Below are positions 1 through 11,569 of a DNA stretch of 64,000 nucleotides, one piece after another (within the stretch, counting starts at the first letter, position 1; the number at the start of each line of letters is the position of its first letter). The translations under genes and the position numbers were made by a program. The DNA comes from Wolfiporia cocos (Eukaryota > Basidiomycota > Agaricomycetes > Polyporales > Phaeolaceae): the NCBI GenBank assembly GCA_029448655.1, contig JACCLO010000043.1, positions 29,428 through 93,427 of the forward strand, given 5' to 3'. The notes beneath the pieces were generated by a model. That model was given only the letters and a program-made list of their open reading frames with translations, was not told the origin of the DNA and searched no databases.

Positions 1-474
1 GGCAGAGTCGAAATGGACCCCTCGAAACTATCAGGAGTATTAGATTGGCTGACCCCAACCAAGGTGAAGGAAGTTCAAGCCTTTTTAGGCTTTGCGAACT
101 TCTATCGGCGGTTTATTCAGGACTTCTTGAAAATTGTGAAACCCCTGACAACACTCATGAAGAAGTCGGAGAAATGGCATTGGGATGAAGCACAGGAAGA
201 AGCTTTCCAAAAGCTCAAGGCGGCCTTTACAACTGCCCCCATCTTACATATTCCGGACAAAATTCAGAAATTCCGTATAGAAGCCAACACATCAGACTTT
301 GCGACTGGAGCAGTCCTAACGCAATGGTCACCAGATAGTTGGAAATGGAATCCTTGCGCCTTCTATTCCACAGGCATGACTGCCCCGGAACGGAACTACA
401 AAATTTATGACAAAGAGATGCTAGCCATAATTCGAGCATTAGAAGAATGGCAACATTATCTCGAAGGTCACCCG
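1..474 (+). pseudogene. Ty3/Gypsy element G1 pol: RT end and RNase H, first segment
   Basis: Open from about position 13 to the LARD insertion point. The protein shows the end of the RT/connection region (AFLGFANFYRRFI) and the start of RNase H (EANTSDFATGAVL, then KEMLAIIRALEEWQHYLEG). This is typical of chromoviral Ty3/Gypsy pol. The usual first catalytic Asp of RNase H (ETDAS or ECDAS) reads Asn here, so this copy was probably already inactive. The ORF is cut after GHP by the LARD LTR at 475 and resumes in the right sense at 11482. The 5' LTR, gag, protease and most of RT lie left of the window. Confidence 0.9.
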
Positions 475-1568
475 TGACACAGATGGCTCTGTGGGACTCA
501 CCAAGCCAGTATCCTGCGATGAACTAGGCGACTTAGGTGAGGAAGAGGTTATCAGACGCAGTAGGAGGTAGGAGGTTCTTCTACGGCGTACGCCGAGAAG
601 AATAGAACTGAAGTTAAAGAGCGCTTGGCTCCTACTTATATACATTGTGTCGGGAGGGCACGTGCTACTAGCTAGCGGTTGCCTTACCGGGTTATGTGGC
701 TTTGCCAAGTGGCGAAGCTTTATCTTATCTGATGTTTAGTTACTCTATCTAGAATGGCCGTGGAAGGCCCTAATGGCCGACCCAATCGTAATAGAGGGAT
801 TATGTCTTATCTGTGATACTAACGCGGGCGCAGCCCGGGTATAGGTGAAGCCGGTTGCCGGATACCTTGCGGCATAATGGCGATTGGCCGTGCTTCGTTG
901 GATGACCAAGGCGAGACGCCGAGGTCGTTATGCCATTGGACGGGTAGTACCGTGGCATGTGTTACAGCCCGGTCCGGATGGTTACCGGGGCATGTATTGG
1001 TCTTAGCCGTGAGGCGAGGACCGGTGTTTGGGCAGCGCCGTGATGGCAGAAGCCCGGGACTTGGAGAACGCCGAGTCCGTGAGATGGCCGAGAAGGCCGA
1101 GCCTATAGCGATATTGCCTTGATGCTAATATAGTGCTATTTGGCCGTGTTGCCATTATTATGCGAAGGCGTGGCGCGCCTGAGGTGCCATTGTGATCAAG
1201 GATCTTATGGCGGTGGGAAGCCGGGAAGGCCGACCCAATAGTACAAGGCCGCGAGGCACTGTTTGTACATGTGGACATTATTATGCGAGCGTGCCGCGCT
1301 CGGCCTATCATTATGATCTACGATCTATGACGTGGCTGGTCTTGCTCTGACGGGCGAGACCTTTATGACGTAGCTGTAACTATGCTATTGGACCGGAAGG
1401 TGCCGTAGCGTTATGTATGCTGGTCATGTGGTGATAAGCCCAGTTAAGAGCTTGTCGTGGTGGCAATGGGAGTTAACCCGTAGATAACTTGTAGTTAGAC
1501 GTATAAATCCCAGGTAAATTGCTATAATCGTAGGAAAAATGCTGTAAGCCCCAGATAAATCTGTGACA
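475..1568 (-). repeat. LARD LTR copy 1 (3' LTR in transcript sense)
   Basis: 1094 bp, reading TGACACAGATGG at the left edge and ATCTGTGACA at the right edge. On the minus strand it begins TGTCACAG and ends CTGTGTCA. A minus-strand TATA box lies near 634-644. About 33 nt downst­ream of it is the self-complementary primer segment (plus-strand 598-609). A CGGCGTACGCCG palindrome follows at about 584-595. Left TSD ACCCG at 470-474. Confidence 0.9.
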
Positions 1569-1580
1569 TTACCCCGCTTT
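1569..1580 (-). promoter_or_regulatory. Polypurine tract of LARD (unit 1)
   Basis: On the minus strand the sequence directly before the 3' LTR reads AAAGCGGGGTAA and then TGTCAC. G1 has the matching arrangement, a G-run plus TAA before TGTCAC, at 14896-14908. The second unit has the same tract at 6524-6536 with one extra G. Confidence 0.7.
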
Positions 1581-4500
1581 AGGTTTCATCGTCCCTGATG
1601 AAACTATTCCTCATTGTGTACGTCCCAAGAGCGGTATAACGCGTGATGACGAAGTGTCAAATGCCGTTATGGTGCTGCTTCAATTTGTCAATTGAACAGG
1701 GATAAATGGGAGTTTCAGGACTTGTGGTGGAACCTGAGCGTGGAAGGCGATTTTATTCCTTATAGTGATTTGTAACGCGTGATAGCGAAGTGCTAAATGC
1801 CGTTACTAGCGATTATCAACGCGTGATGACCGAAAGGTCAAATGCCGTTGTTAGGGAGATGTAGTCGTGTTACTAGAGTGTGCTGTCATTGTGCATGCGG
1901 ATCCTAAGAGGAGGGACTCTCCTGTTATCGCTGAAGGTGTTCTAGTGCCTTTTCGCGACCTTGGTCGGATTATTGCTTTTGCTTATGACGTTACTCGTAG
2001 TAGAAGGCGATATGGAAATGGTCATCATATAGTGCCTTTGAATCTACTTGTAATCTGTATCTCCAATAGCTTGCCAAGCGTATTAGAGGGTGCATTGTGT
2101 CGTTGTACGTATTTCGGATAGCATTGTGCGATATTCCTTAGAGTGAGGGCTTCACTGTTAGCTCTGGAGATTTTCTAGTGTCTCTTCGAGCCCTTGGGCG
2201 GATATGTTGCTTATGCGTAGTACCCATTGAGTGTGACATAGCGGTGCTTTTTCGACGTCTATTGCCTAGCGGTGAATGGGATTGCAAGTTCCTTCGTTCG
2301 CGTGGCGGGTGTCTTAGGCTTTGTGCTTGTACAGGGGTAATCCTACTTTGTACGACTTATGCGGTTTGAACGGTTATTAAAGGGCGTCGCCTTATGAACG
2401 TTTATGAGGCGTCGCCTCCCTAGTATCGCAAGTACTAAGCGTGTGACATTTGTCAATGCCCATTTGTTACAGGGGTTGTGTCCCCTAGTTAGATTGCTTC
2501 TACGTAGCGATCTCTTCGGAGTCGTAAGTTCCGGAATGAAGCTGTGCCTTCGTTGTATGCACTTATTTATTAACGAGTAGGCTTCTCGTGTAAAACCCCA
2601 TAGTATAAGTACTAATCATTGTGCATTATGGTCAATGCTTATGATTGTATTCCCTGATACTGTAGTGTCGTTGCCGTAGTGAGGCCTTATTGGGTAACCG
2701 TGAGAACATACATCCTTGTCAGGAGTTGTCTCGTATAGGTGTATCCCGTAAGGGCTGAAGTCCCATGGTGGCGATGACGGTAGTTTCCAATGTGCTTGTA
2801 TGTCGTTAAAGTCGTTCTTCGATTGAGTATGACATTGTAAGCGTGGGAACTGGGATGATCGTTGGGGAAGGGTATATTTCGCTATTGGATAGATAGCTAC
2901 TATATTCCTATTACAGGGTTGTCGTCCATATACGAATAGGACAGTACGAGCATGAATGAGGGTAATCGGGCCTCTTAGTGCATGTCGTTTGTTGCTTTAA
3001 TGACCGTAAGGTTCATTTGTAAGCGTGGGATAGTGGACTTGTTAAGGTCCTAGGTGCGAAATTAGGGTTTCCACCCCCTCTTTCACGTTTGATCTCCCGA
3101 TCAAACCTATCCAGATGGTTTTGGTTTTTAAAGAGGTTAAACCGCCTCTATACCCAGATAAGGGTGGGTGGATGTGGGCCGAAGGTATTCTTGACGTATA
3201 TCCATATACGGCTGTATCCAGTGTAGTCGCTCGCATATGCGACCAGATTTTTATACTAAGGTTTCCAAGCCCTAGTTTGTCGGAATCGAAGGGTTTTCCA
3301 GGCCCATATTCGATGTAGTGACGAGATGTAATCCTTTCTTGACGTAAGGATACAGATCCGGATTTATTTATTACGCGTCTCGACGGCGTAGGTTTCCGTA
3401 AACCAAGCAATTAAATGATAACCGATTGCCAAATCGGCTTGATTGAATTAATAAGGGGGACTCCCTTGTTATCTCTGGAAGTTTTCGAGTGCTTCTTCGA
3501 GACCTTTTGCGGACGATCGCATTGAGTTGCTAAGGTGTATTTTTCGAATTCGGTTATTCTCCCCACAGAGAAAAGTTGAATCGAAGTGAAATCAAAAGTG
3601 AGGTAGCTAGCCTCGTGACGAATTTTGCGATTGGCGTGCGAAATTGTCGACTTCAATACAGGGGGGGACCGGTTGGAAACCGGTGTAGATTCGGCGATTG
3701 TGCGAGAATGCCGAATGAAGTGTGATTCTAGAAGCCTTGCGGCCTCCGCTACACTTCAAGGGAACGCGTATTAATAGCGTGTGTCCCTTGTTTTCCTTTC
3801 CTCTAACCCAGATTGCAAGATTCAATGAAGTAATCTTGTTGCGATCTGTTTGTACATGGGTGGCTGGTGGAAACAGCGCTGTACCCAATTATTTATAGAC
3901 GCTTGTCAGACGTCTCTTCCCAATCGGATGGTAATTTCCTTGTCAGGAATTCCATTACCAAAAGGGGTGCCCCCGTTCTAAGGTTCTTTGTGACATGTGA
4001 CCAAATGACAGATGCTCAATAACCCGAATCCCCTTTTCAGGAGCGAAGACCGAAGTCAAACGGGCGCCGATAGATTAAGAATCTTAATCGACTTGGTACT
4101 TAGGCATTCCCATAGTAATAATAGTTATAAGCATATGTTTGCCAAGCGTACGCGATCCTACGTCGAGTAAGGTACTAGTATCGTTTTTCGATTGACTTAT
4201 TGTACCTAAGACGTAAAAGGTTGCTTTATATGTACATAAGCGACCTTAACCAGGCTAGATAACCTGGGAACCAGCAGGTGACGCAGGATTTCCAGAGGCG
4301 AATACAAATGCTATTGGACGGTTTCTAAGCTACTTTACAAAGTAAGTAAGCTACTAGGAGCCGCCACTAAAACTACATATTTATCTACTTATTGACTGGG
4401 ATACCAGGGTACCTGAAAGAGAGCTCATCATCAGCGATCAACGCTGAGTGGTCATGTCTAACACAAGAAGAACGGGGGCATGGTTAGGGGCGCCCTTGTC

Positions 4501-5416
4501 AGGACGCCGCGCGGAATTTAGCCGACAGGTGTCTTCATCGAAGCGCGCGACTTCCTTCTAGAAAGAGAGTCGGTGACTGCCAGCGCTTGATAAGCTGGGT
4601 CACATGGTTGGGAATAGGATACACAGCCCATTTCCTCGTGGAGATGAGCTGGAAAGTGGTCGCAGTATTACACCGCGACCGGTCCGCGCTTTAGTGGTAA
4701 GGCTTGCCATCTATAGCCACCTGGGTGTCACATCAGGGCTAAAAAACCATCCGTCGATCTAAGATCGCGCATTCACGAGCGCTCCACACATCAAGGATGG
4801 TGGGCAACGCCGCATGCTTCCGGTGGGGCCCCAACTCGGTTTAACCCAGGCTCGCACACCGAGCTGCCCGTAGGACTTACGCTATTGGCTACCGCGAGTG
4901 ACCTCGGCTGGTTTGGCCTTGCGAGCCGCACCACCTCACCACTTGGATTCCCCGAAGGAGATCCCAAGCGGGCCCCTTACGCCTGGGGGGCGGCTTTGGA
5001 AGATTCCCACACCCAACTAAGGGAATACGCCGAAGCGCATATCCCTATGGGGATCCTACTGGTAGTGTTGGGTCCCTGAACAGGGATTGCCAAGACAGGG
5101 GGCTGCGCGCACACAGGCAGACGGTCCCCTTTTCCCAATAGGCGGGTCTCAACCGCTGGCACCAGCAACCTTGTCAGGAAGCCGGCGCCTCTCCTTAACC
5201 CTGGAGTCCGGGTTCGCAGGACGCATGCTGCTGATTAGGCAAGCAGCGCCCCACTGGGTGGCAGCAGGCCGCTAAGCCCGCCGCCGATGTATCCCAATCC
5301 GCAACCACGGAGCATACATCCCCTTTGCAGGAGAGTAGCGGCCCCTGCGCTATCTCAGACACCTGTTGGAGGAAAAACCCAGGCGCCACCAGTTAAGGAG
5401 GCGCAGGGGGGTAGGT

Positions 5417-5428
5417 AGTTCTATTCTT
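5417..5428 (-). promoter_or_regulatory. Primer binding site of LARD, self-priming type
   Basis: One nucleotide inside the minus-strand 5' LTR (5430-6523) the RNA-sense sequence AAGAATAGAACT begins. It is perfectly complementary over 12 nt to AGTTCTATTCTT inside the LTR (plus-strand 598-609, 5553-5564, 10511-10522), which lies about 33 nt after the start of the TATA box, where the transcript 5' end is expected. This is the layout known for Tf1/sushi elements that prime on their own mRNA 5' end. No tRNA-type TGG start is present. The same site ends internal domain 2 at about 10375-10386. Confidence 0.7.
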
Positions 5429-5429
5429 A

Positions 5430-6523
5430 TGACACAGATGGCTCTGTGGGACTCACCAAGCCAGTATCCTGCGATGAACTAGGCGACTTAGGTGAGGAAG
5501 AGGTTATCAGACGCAGTAGGAGGTAGGAGGTTCTTCTACGGCGTACGCCGAGAAGAATAGAACTGAAGTTAAAGAGCGCTTGGCTCCTACTTATATACAT
5601 TGTGTCGGGAGGGCACGTGCTACTAGCTAGCGGTTGCCTTACCGGGTTATGTGGCTTTGCCAAGTGGCGAAGCTTTATCTTATCTGATGTTTAGTTACTC
5701 TATCTAGAATGGCCGTGGAAGGCCCTAATGGCCGACCCAATCGTAATAGAGGGATTATGTCTTATCTGTGATACTAACGCGGGCGCAGCCCGGGTATAGG
5801 TGAAGCCGGTTGCCGGATACCTTGCGGCATAATGGCGATTGGCCGTGCTTCGTTGGATGACCAAGGCGAGACGCCGAGGTCGTTATGCCATTGGACGGGT
5901 AGTACCGTGGCATGTGTTACAGCCCGGTCCGGATGGTTACCGGGGCATGTATTGGTCTTAGCCGTGAGGCGAGGACCGGTGTTTGGGCAGCGCCGTGATG
6001 GCAGAAGCCCGGGACTTGGAGAACGCCGAGTCCGTGAGATGGCCGAGAAGGCCGAGCCTATAGCGATATTGCCTTGATGCTAATATAGTGCTATTTGGCC
6101 GTGTTGCCATTATTATGCGAAGGCGTGGCGCGCCTGAGGTGCCATTGTGATCAAGGATCTTATGGCGGTGGGAAGCCGGGAAGGCCGACCCAATAGTACA
6201 AGGCCGCGAGGCACTGTTTGTACATGTGGACATTATTATGCGAGCGTGCCGCGCTCGGCCTATCATTATGATCTACGATCTATGACGTGGCTGGTCTTGC
6301 TCTGACGGGCGAGACCTTTATGACGTAGCTGTAACTATGCTATTGGACCGGAAGGTGCCGTAGCGTTATGTATGCTGGTCATGTGGTGATAAGCCCAGTT
6401 AAGAGCTTGTCGTGGTGGCAATGGGAGTTAACCCGTAGATAACTTGTAGTTAGACGTATAAATCCCAGGTAAATTGCTATAATCGTAGGAAAAATGCTGT
6501 AAGCCCCAGATAAATCTGTGACA
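5430..6523 (-). repeat. LARD LTR copy 2 (shared central LTR)
   Basis: 1094 bp; no difference from copy 1 was noticed on reading. It serves as 5' LTR for internal domain 1 and 3' LTR for internal domain 2. Confidence 0.9.
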
Positions 6524-9500
6524 TTACCCCCGCTTTAGGTTTCATCGTCCCTGATGAAACTATTCCTCATTGTGTACGTCCCAAGAGCGGTATAACGCGT
6601 GATGACGAAGTGTCAAATGCCGTTATGGTGCTGCTTCAATTTGTCAATTGAACAGGGATAAATGGGAGTTTCAGGACTTGTGGTGGAACCTGAGCGTGGA
6701 AGGCGATTTTATTCCTTATAGTGATTTGTAACGCGTGATAGCGAAGTGCTAAATGCCGTTACTAGCGATTATCAACGCGTGATGACCGAAAGGTCAAATG
6801 CCGTTGTTAGGGAGATGTAGTCGTGTTACTAGAGTGTGCTGTCATTGTGCATGCGGATCCTAAGAGGAGGGACTCTCCTGTTATCGCTGAAGGTGTTCTA
6901 GTGCCTTTTCGCGACCTTGGTCGGATTATTGCTTTTGCTTATGACGTTACTCGTAGTAGAAGGCGATATGGAAATGGTCATCATATAGTGCCTTTGAATC
7001 TACTTGTAATCTGTATCTCCAATAGCTTGCCAAGCGTATTAGAGGGTGCATTGTGTCGTTGTACGTATTTCGGATAGCATTGTGCGATATTCCTTAGAGT
7101 GAGGGCTTCACTGTTAGCTCTGGAGATTTTCTAGTGTCTCTTCGAGCCCTTGGGCGGATATGTTGCTTATGCGTAGTACCCATTGAGTGTGACATAGCGG
7201 TGCTTTTTCGACGTCTATTGCCTAGCGGTGAATGGGATTGCAAGTTCCTTCGTTCGCGTGGCGGGTGTCTTAGGCTTTGTGCTTGTACAGGGGTAATCCT
7301 ACTTTGTACGACTTATGCGGTTTGAACGGTTATTAAAGGGCGTCGCCTTATGAACGTTTATGAGGCGTCGCCTCCCTAGTATCGCAAGTACTAAGCGTGT
7401 GACATTTGTCAATGCCCATTTGTTACAGGGGTTGTGTCCCCTAGTTAGATTGCTTCTACGTAGCGATCTCTTCGGAGTCGTAAGTTCCGGAATGAAGCTG
7501 TGCCTTCGTTGTTGTATGCACTTATTTATTAACGAGTAGGCTTCTCGTGTAAAACCCCATAGTATAAGTACTAATCATTGTGCATTATGGTCAATGCTTA
7601 TGATTGTATTCCCTGATACTGTAGTGTCGTTGCCGTAGTGAGGCCTTATTGGGTAACCGTGAGAACATACATCCTTGTCAGGAGTTGTCTCGTATAGGTG
7701 TATCCCGTAAGGGCTGAAGTCCCATGGTGGCGATGACGGTAGTTTCCAATGTGCTTGTATGTCGTTAAAGTCGTTCTTCGATTGAGTATGACATTGTAAG
7801 CGTGGGAACTGGGATGATCGTTGGGGAAGGGTATATTTCGCTATTGGATAGATAGCTACTATATTCCTATTACAGGGTTGTCGTCCATATACGAATAGGA
7901 CAGTACGAGCATGAATGAGGGTAATCGGGCCTCTTAGTGCATGTCGTTTGTTGCTTTAATGACCGTAAGGTTCATTTGTAAGCGTGGGATAGTGGACTTG
8001 TTAAGGTCCTAGGTGCGAAATTAGGGTTTCCACCCCCTCTTTCACGTTTGATCTCCCGATCAAACCTATCCAGATGGTTTTGGTTTTTAAAGAGGTTAAA
8101 CCGCCTCTATACCCAGATAAGGGTGGGTGGATGTGGGCCGAAGGTATTCTTGACGTATATCCATATACGGCTGTATCCAGTGTAGTCGCTCGCATATGCG
8201 ACCAGATTTTTATACTAAGGTTTCCAAGCCCTAGTTTGTCGGAATCGAAGGGTTTTCCAGGCCCATATTCGATGTAGTGACGAGATGTAATCCTTTCTTG
8301 ACGTAAGGATACAGATCCGGATTTATTTATTACGCGTCTCGACGGCGTAGGTTTCCGTAAACCAAGCAATTAAATGATAACCGATTGCCAAATCGGCTTG
8401 ATTGAATTAATAAGGGGGACTCCCTTGTTATCTCTGGAAGTTTTCGAGTGCTTCTTCGAGACCTTTTGCGGACGATCGCATTGAGTTGCTAAGGTGTATT
8501 TTTCGAATTCGGTTATTCTCCCCACAGAGAAAAGTTGAATCGAAGTGAAATCAAAAGTGAGGTAGCTAGCCTCGTGACGAATTTTGCGATTGGCGTGCGA
8601 AATTGTCGACTTCAATACAGGGGGGGACCGGTTGGAAACCGGTGTAGATTCGGCGATTGTGCGAGAATGCCGAATGAAGTGTGATTCTAGAAGCCTTGCG
8701 GCCTCCGCTACACTTCAAGGGAACGCGTATTAATAGCGTGTGTCCCTTGTTTTCCTTTCCTCTAACCCAGATTGCAAGATTCAATGAAGTAATCTTGTTG
8801 CGATCTGTTTGTACATGGGTGGCTGGTGGAAACAGCGCTGTACCCAATTATTTATAGACGCTTGTCAGACGTCTCTTCCCAATCGGATGGTAATTTCCTT
8901 GTCAGGAATTCCATTACCAAAAGGGGTGCCCCCGTTCTAAGGTTCTTTGTGACATGTGACCAAATGACAGATGCTCAATAACCCGAATCCCCTTTTCAGG
9001 AGCGAAGACCGAAGTCAAACGGGCGCCGATAGATTAAGAATCTTAATCGACTTGGTACTTAGGCATTCCCATAGTAATAATAGTTATAAGCATATGTTTG
9101 CCAAGCGTACGCGATCCTACGTCGAGTAAGGTACTAGTATCGTTTTTCGATTGACTTATTGTACCTAAGACGTAAAAGGTTGCTTTATATGTACATAAGC
9201 GACCTTAACCAGGCTAGATAACCTGGGAACCAGCAGGTGACGCAGGATTTCCAGAGGCGAATACAAATGCTATTGGACGGTTTCTAAGCTACTTTACAAA
9301 GTAAGTAAGCTACTAGGAGCCGCCACTAAAACTACATATTTATCTACTTATTGACTGGGATACCAGGGTACCTGAAAGAGAGCTCATCATCAGCGATCAA
9401 CGCTGAGTGGTCATGTCTAACACAAGAAGAACGGGGGCATGGTTAGGGGCGCCCTTGTCAGGACGCCGCGCGGAATTTAGCCGACAGGTGTCTTCATCGA

Positions 9501-10387
9501 AGCGCGCGACTTCCTTCTAGAAAGAGAGTCGGTGACTGCCAGCGCTTGATAAGCTGGGTCACATGGTTGGGAATAGGATACACAGCCCATTTCCTCGTGG
9601 AGATGAGCTGGAAAGTGGTCGCAGTATTACACCGCGACCGGTCCGCGCTTTAGTGGTAAGGCTTGCCATCTATAGCCACCTGGGTGTCACATCAGGGCTA
9701 AAAAACCATCCGTCGATCTAAGATCGCGCATTCACGAGCGCTCCACACATCAAGGATGGTGGGCAACGCCGCATGCTTCCGGTGGGGCCCCAACTCGGTT
9801 TAACCCAGGCTCGCACACCGAGCTGCCCGTAGGACTTACGCTATTGGCTACCGCGAGTGACCTCGGCTGGTTTGGCCTTGCGAGCCGCACCACCTCACCA
9901 CTTGGATTCCCCGAAGGAGATCCCAAGCGGGCCCCTTACGCCTGGGGGGCGGCTTTGGAAGATTCCCACACCCAACTAAGGGAATACGCCGAAGCGCATA
10001 TCCCTATGGGGATCCTACTGGTAGTGTTGGGTCCCTGAACAGGGATTGCCAAGACAGGGGGCTGCGCGCACACAGGCAGACGGTCCCCTTTTCCCAATAG
10101 GCGGGTCTCAACCGCTGGCACCAGCAACCTTGTCAGGAAGCCGGCGCCTCTCCTTAACCCTGGAGTCCGGGTTCGCAGGACGCATGCTGCTGATTAGGCA
10201 AGCAGCGCCCCACTGGGTGGCAGCAGGCCGCTAAGCCCGCCGCCGATGTATCCCAATCCGCAACCACGGAGCATACATCCCCTTTGCAGGAGAGTAGCGG
10301 CCCCTGCGCTATCTCAGACACCTGTTGGAGGAAAAACCCAGGCGCCACCAGTTAAGGAGCGCAGGGGGGTAGGTAGTTCTATTCTTA
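6524..10387 (-). repeat. LARD internal domain 2
   Basis: 3864 bp, almost identical to internal domain 1. The differences seen are +1 C beside the PPT, +3 nt in a GTT run near 7511, and -1 G near 10358. All stem-loop families recur here at offsets of about +4956. Confidence 0.9.
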
Positions 10388-11481
10388 TGACACAGATGGC
10401 TCTGTGGGACTCACCAAGCCAGTATCCTGCGATGAACTAGGCGACTTAGGTGAGGAAGAGGTTATCAGACGCAGTAGGAGGTAGGAGGTTCTTCTACGGC
10501 GTACGCCGAGAAGAATAGAACTGAAGTTAAAGAGCGCTTGGCTCCTACTTATATACATTGTGTCGGGAGGGCACGTGCTACTAGCTAGCGGTTGCCTTAC
10601 CGGGTTATGTGGCTTTGCCAAGTGGCGAAGCTTTATCTTATCTGATGTTTAGTTACTCTATCTAGAATGGCCGTGGAAGGCCCTAATGGCCGACCCAATC
10701 GTAATAGAGGGATTATGTCTTATCTGTGATACTAACGCGGGCGCAGCCCGGGTATAGGTGAAGCCGGTTGCCGGATACCTTGCGGCATAATGGCGATTGG
10801 CCGTGCTTCGTTGGATGACCAAGGCGAGACGCCGAGGTCGTTATGCCATTGGACGGGTAGTACCGTGGCATGTGTTACAGCCCGGTCCGGATGGTTACCG
10901 GGGCATGTATTGGTCTTAGCCGTGAGGCGAGGACCGGTGTTTGGGCAGCGCCGTGATGGCAGAAGCCCGGGACTTGGAGAACGCCGAGTCCGTGAGATGG
11001 CCGAGAAGGCCGAGCCTATAGCGATATTGCCTTGATGCTAATATAGTGCTATTTGGCCGTGTTGCCATTATTATGCGAAGGCGTGGCGCGCCTGAGGTGC
11101 CATTGTGATCAAGGATCTTATGGCGGTGGGAAGCCGGGAAGGCCGACCCAATAGTACAAGGCCGCGAGGCACTGTTTGTACATGTGGACATTATTATGCG
11201 AGCGTGCCGCGCTCGGCCTATCATTATGATCTACGATCTATGACGTGGCTGGTCTTGCTCTGACGGGCGAGACCTTTATGACGTAGCTGTAACTATGCTA
11301 TTGGACCGGAAGGTGCCGTAGCGTTATGTATGCTGGTCATGTGGTGATAAGCCCAGTTAAGAGCTTGTCGTGGTGGCAATGGGAGTTAACCCGTAGATAA
11401 CTTGTAGTTAGACGTATAAATCCCAGGTAAATTGCTATAATCGTAGGAAAAATGCTGTAAGCCCCAGATAAATCTGTGACA
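10388..11481 (-). repeat. LARD LTR copy 3 (5' LTR of the array)
   Basis: 1094 bp, ending CTGTGACA. It is followed directly by the right TSD ACCCG (11482-11486), after which the G1 pol reading frame resumes. Confidence 0.9.
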
Positions 11482-11569
11482 ACCCGGAAAAATTCGAAGT
11501 ATGGTCGGATCATCTGAACCTAACCTACTTCAAGACGGCTCAGAAGCTCACCAGGAGACAGGCAAGATG
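11482..11569 (+). pseudogene. G1 pol, RNase H second segment
   Basis: After the TSD the frame reads [14 protein letters not shown] and then LTRRQAR, the standard end of Ty3/Gypsy RNase H with the WSDH motif. It is cut at 11569 by a second LTR insertion and continues at 12466 with ALYLSRFNF. Leaving out both insertions keeps the frame, so both hit a coding copy. Confidence 0.9.

Larger units (their letters stand above)
1569..5429 (-). repeat. LARD internal domain 1, non-coding, rich in stem-loops
   Basis: 3861 bp without recognisable protein coding. By eye it is a chain of short perfect or near-perfect inverted repeats. Examples: an 8-bp stem GTTTCATC/GATGAAAC near 1589-1610, a 7-bp stem TTCAATT around TGTC near 1680, GGTCGC/GCGACC near 4656-4680, and TCAGCG/CGCTGA near 4431-4447. 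Three motif families recur with changed stems and kept loops (see findings). The minus-strand PPT lies at 1569-1580 and the PBS at 5417-5428. ORFs of 60-122 codons on both strands look like chance frames. Confidence 0.8.
475..11481 (-). mobile_element. Tandem non-autonomous LTR element (LARD): LTR-internal-LTR-internal-LTR
   Basis: Three 1094-bp LTRs (475-1568, 5430-6523, 10388-11481) alternate with two internal domains of 3861 and 3864 bp. The unit repeats with periods of 4955 and 4958 bp. The whole array is flanked by one TSD, ACCCG (470-474 and 11482-11486), so it behaves as a single insertion into G1 pol. The TATA box (TATATAAG) reads on the minus strand, as do PBS and PPT. No gag or pol similarity was seen in either internal domain; the longest ORFs are about 120 codons and do not look like known proteins. 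Units differ by only a few indels (an extra C next to the PPT, a 3-nt GTT difference near 7511, one G near 10358), so the array is young. The shared central LTR suggests formation by recombination between LTRs of two copies. Confidence 0.9.

Noticed and set aside
877..1122. 81-codon ORF inside the LARD LTR (repeated in each LTR)
   Set aside because: Lies in U3-like sequence and has a shadow on the other strand; no support as a gene.
3042..3410. 122-codon minus-strand ORF in the LARD internal domain (also at 8001-8369), and similar 60-100 codon ORFs
   Set aside because: No motif, no splice or start context; they overlap inverted repeats that explain open frames on both strands. Their presence in both units only reflects the tandem copy.
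475..11481. Tandem satellite or segmental duplication instead of a transposon
   Set aside because: The exact ACCCG TSD, TG..CA ends, PBS and PPT fit a retrotransposon with shared LTRs.
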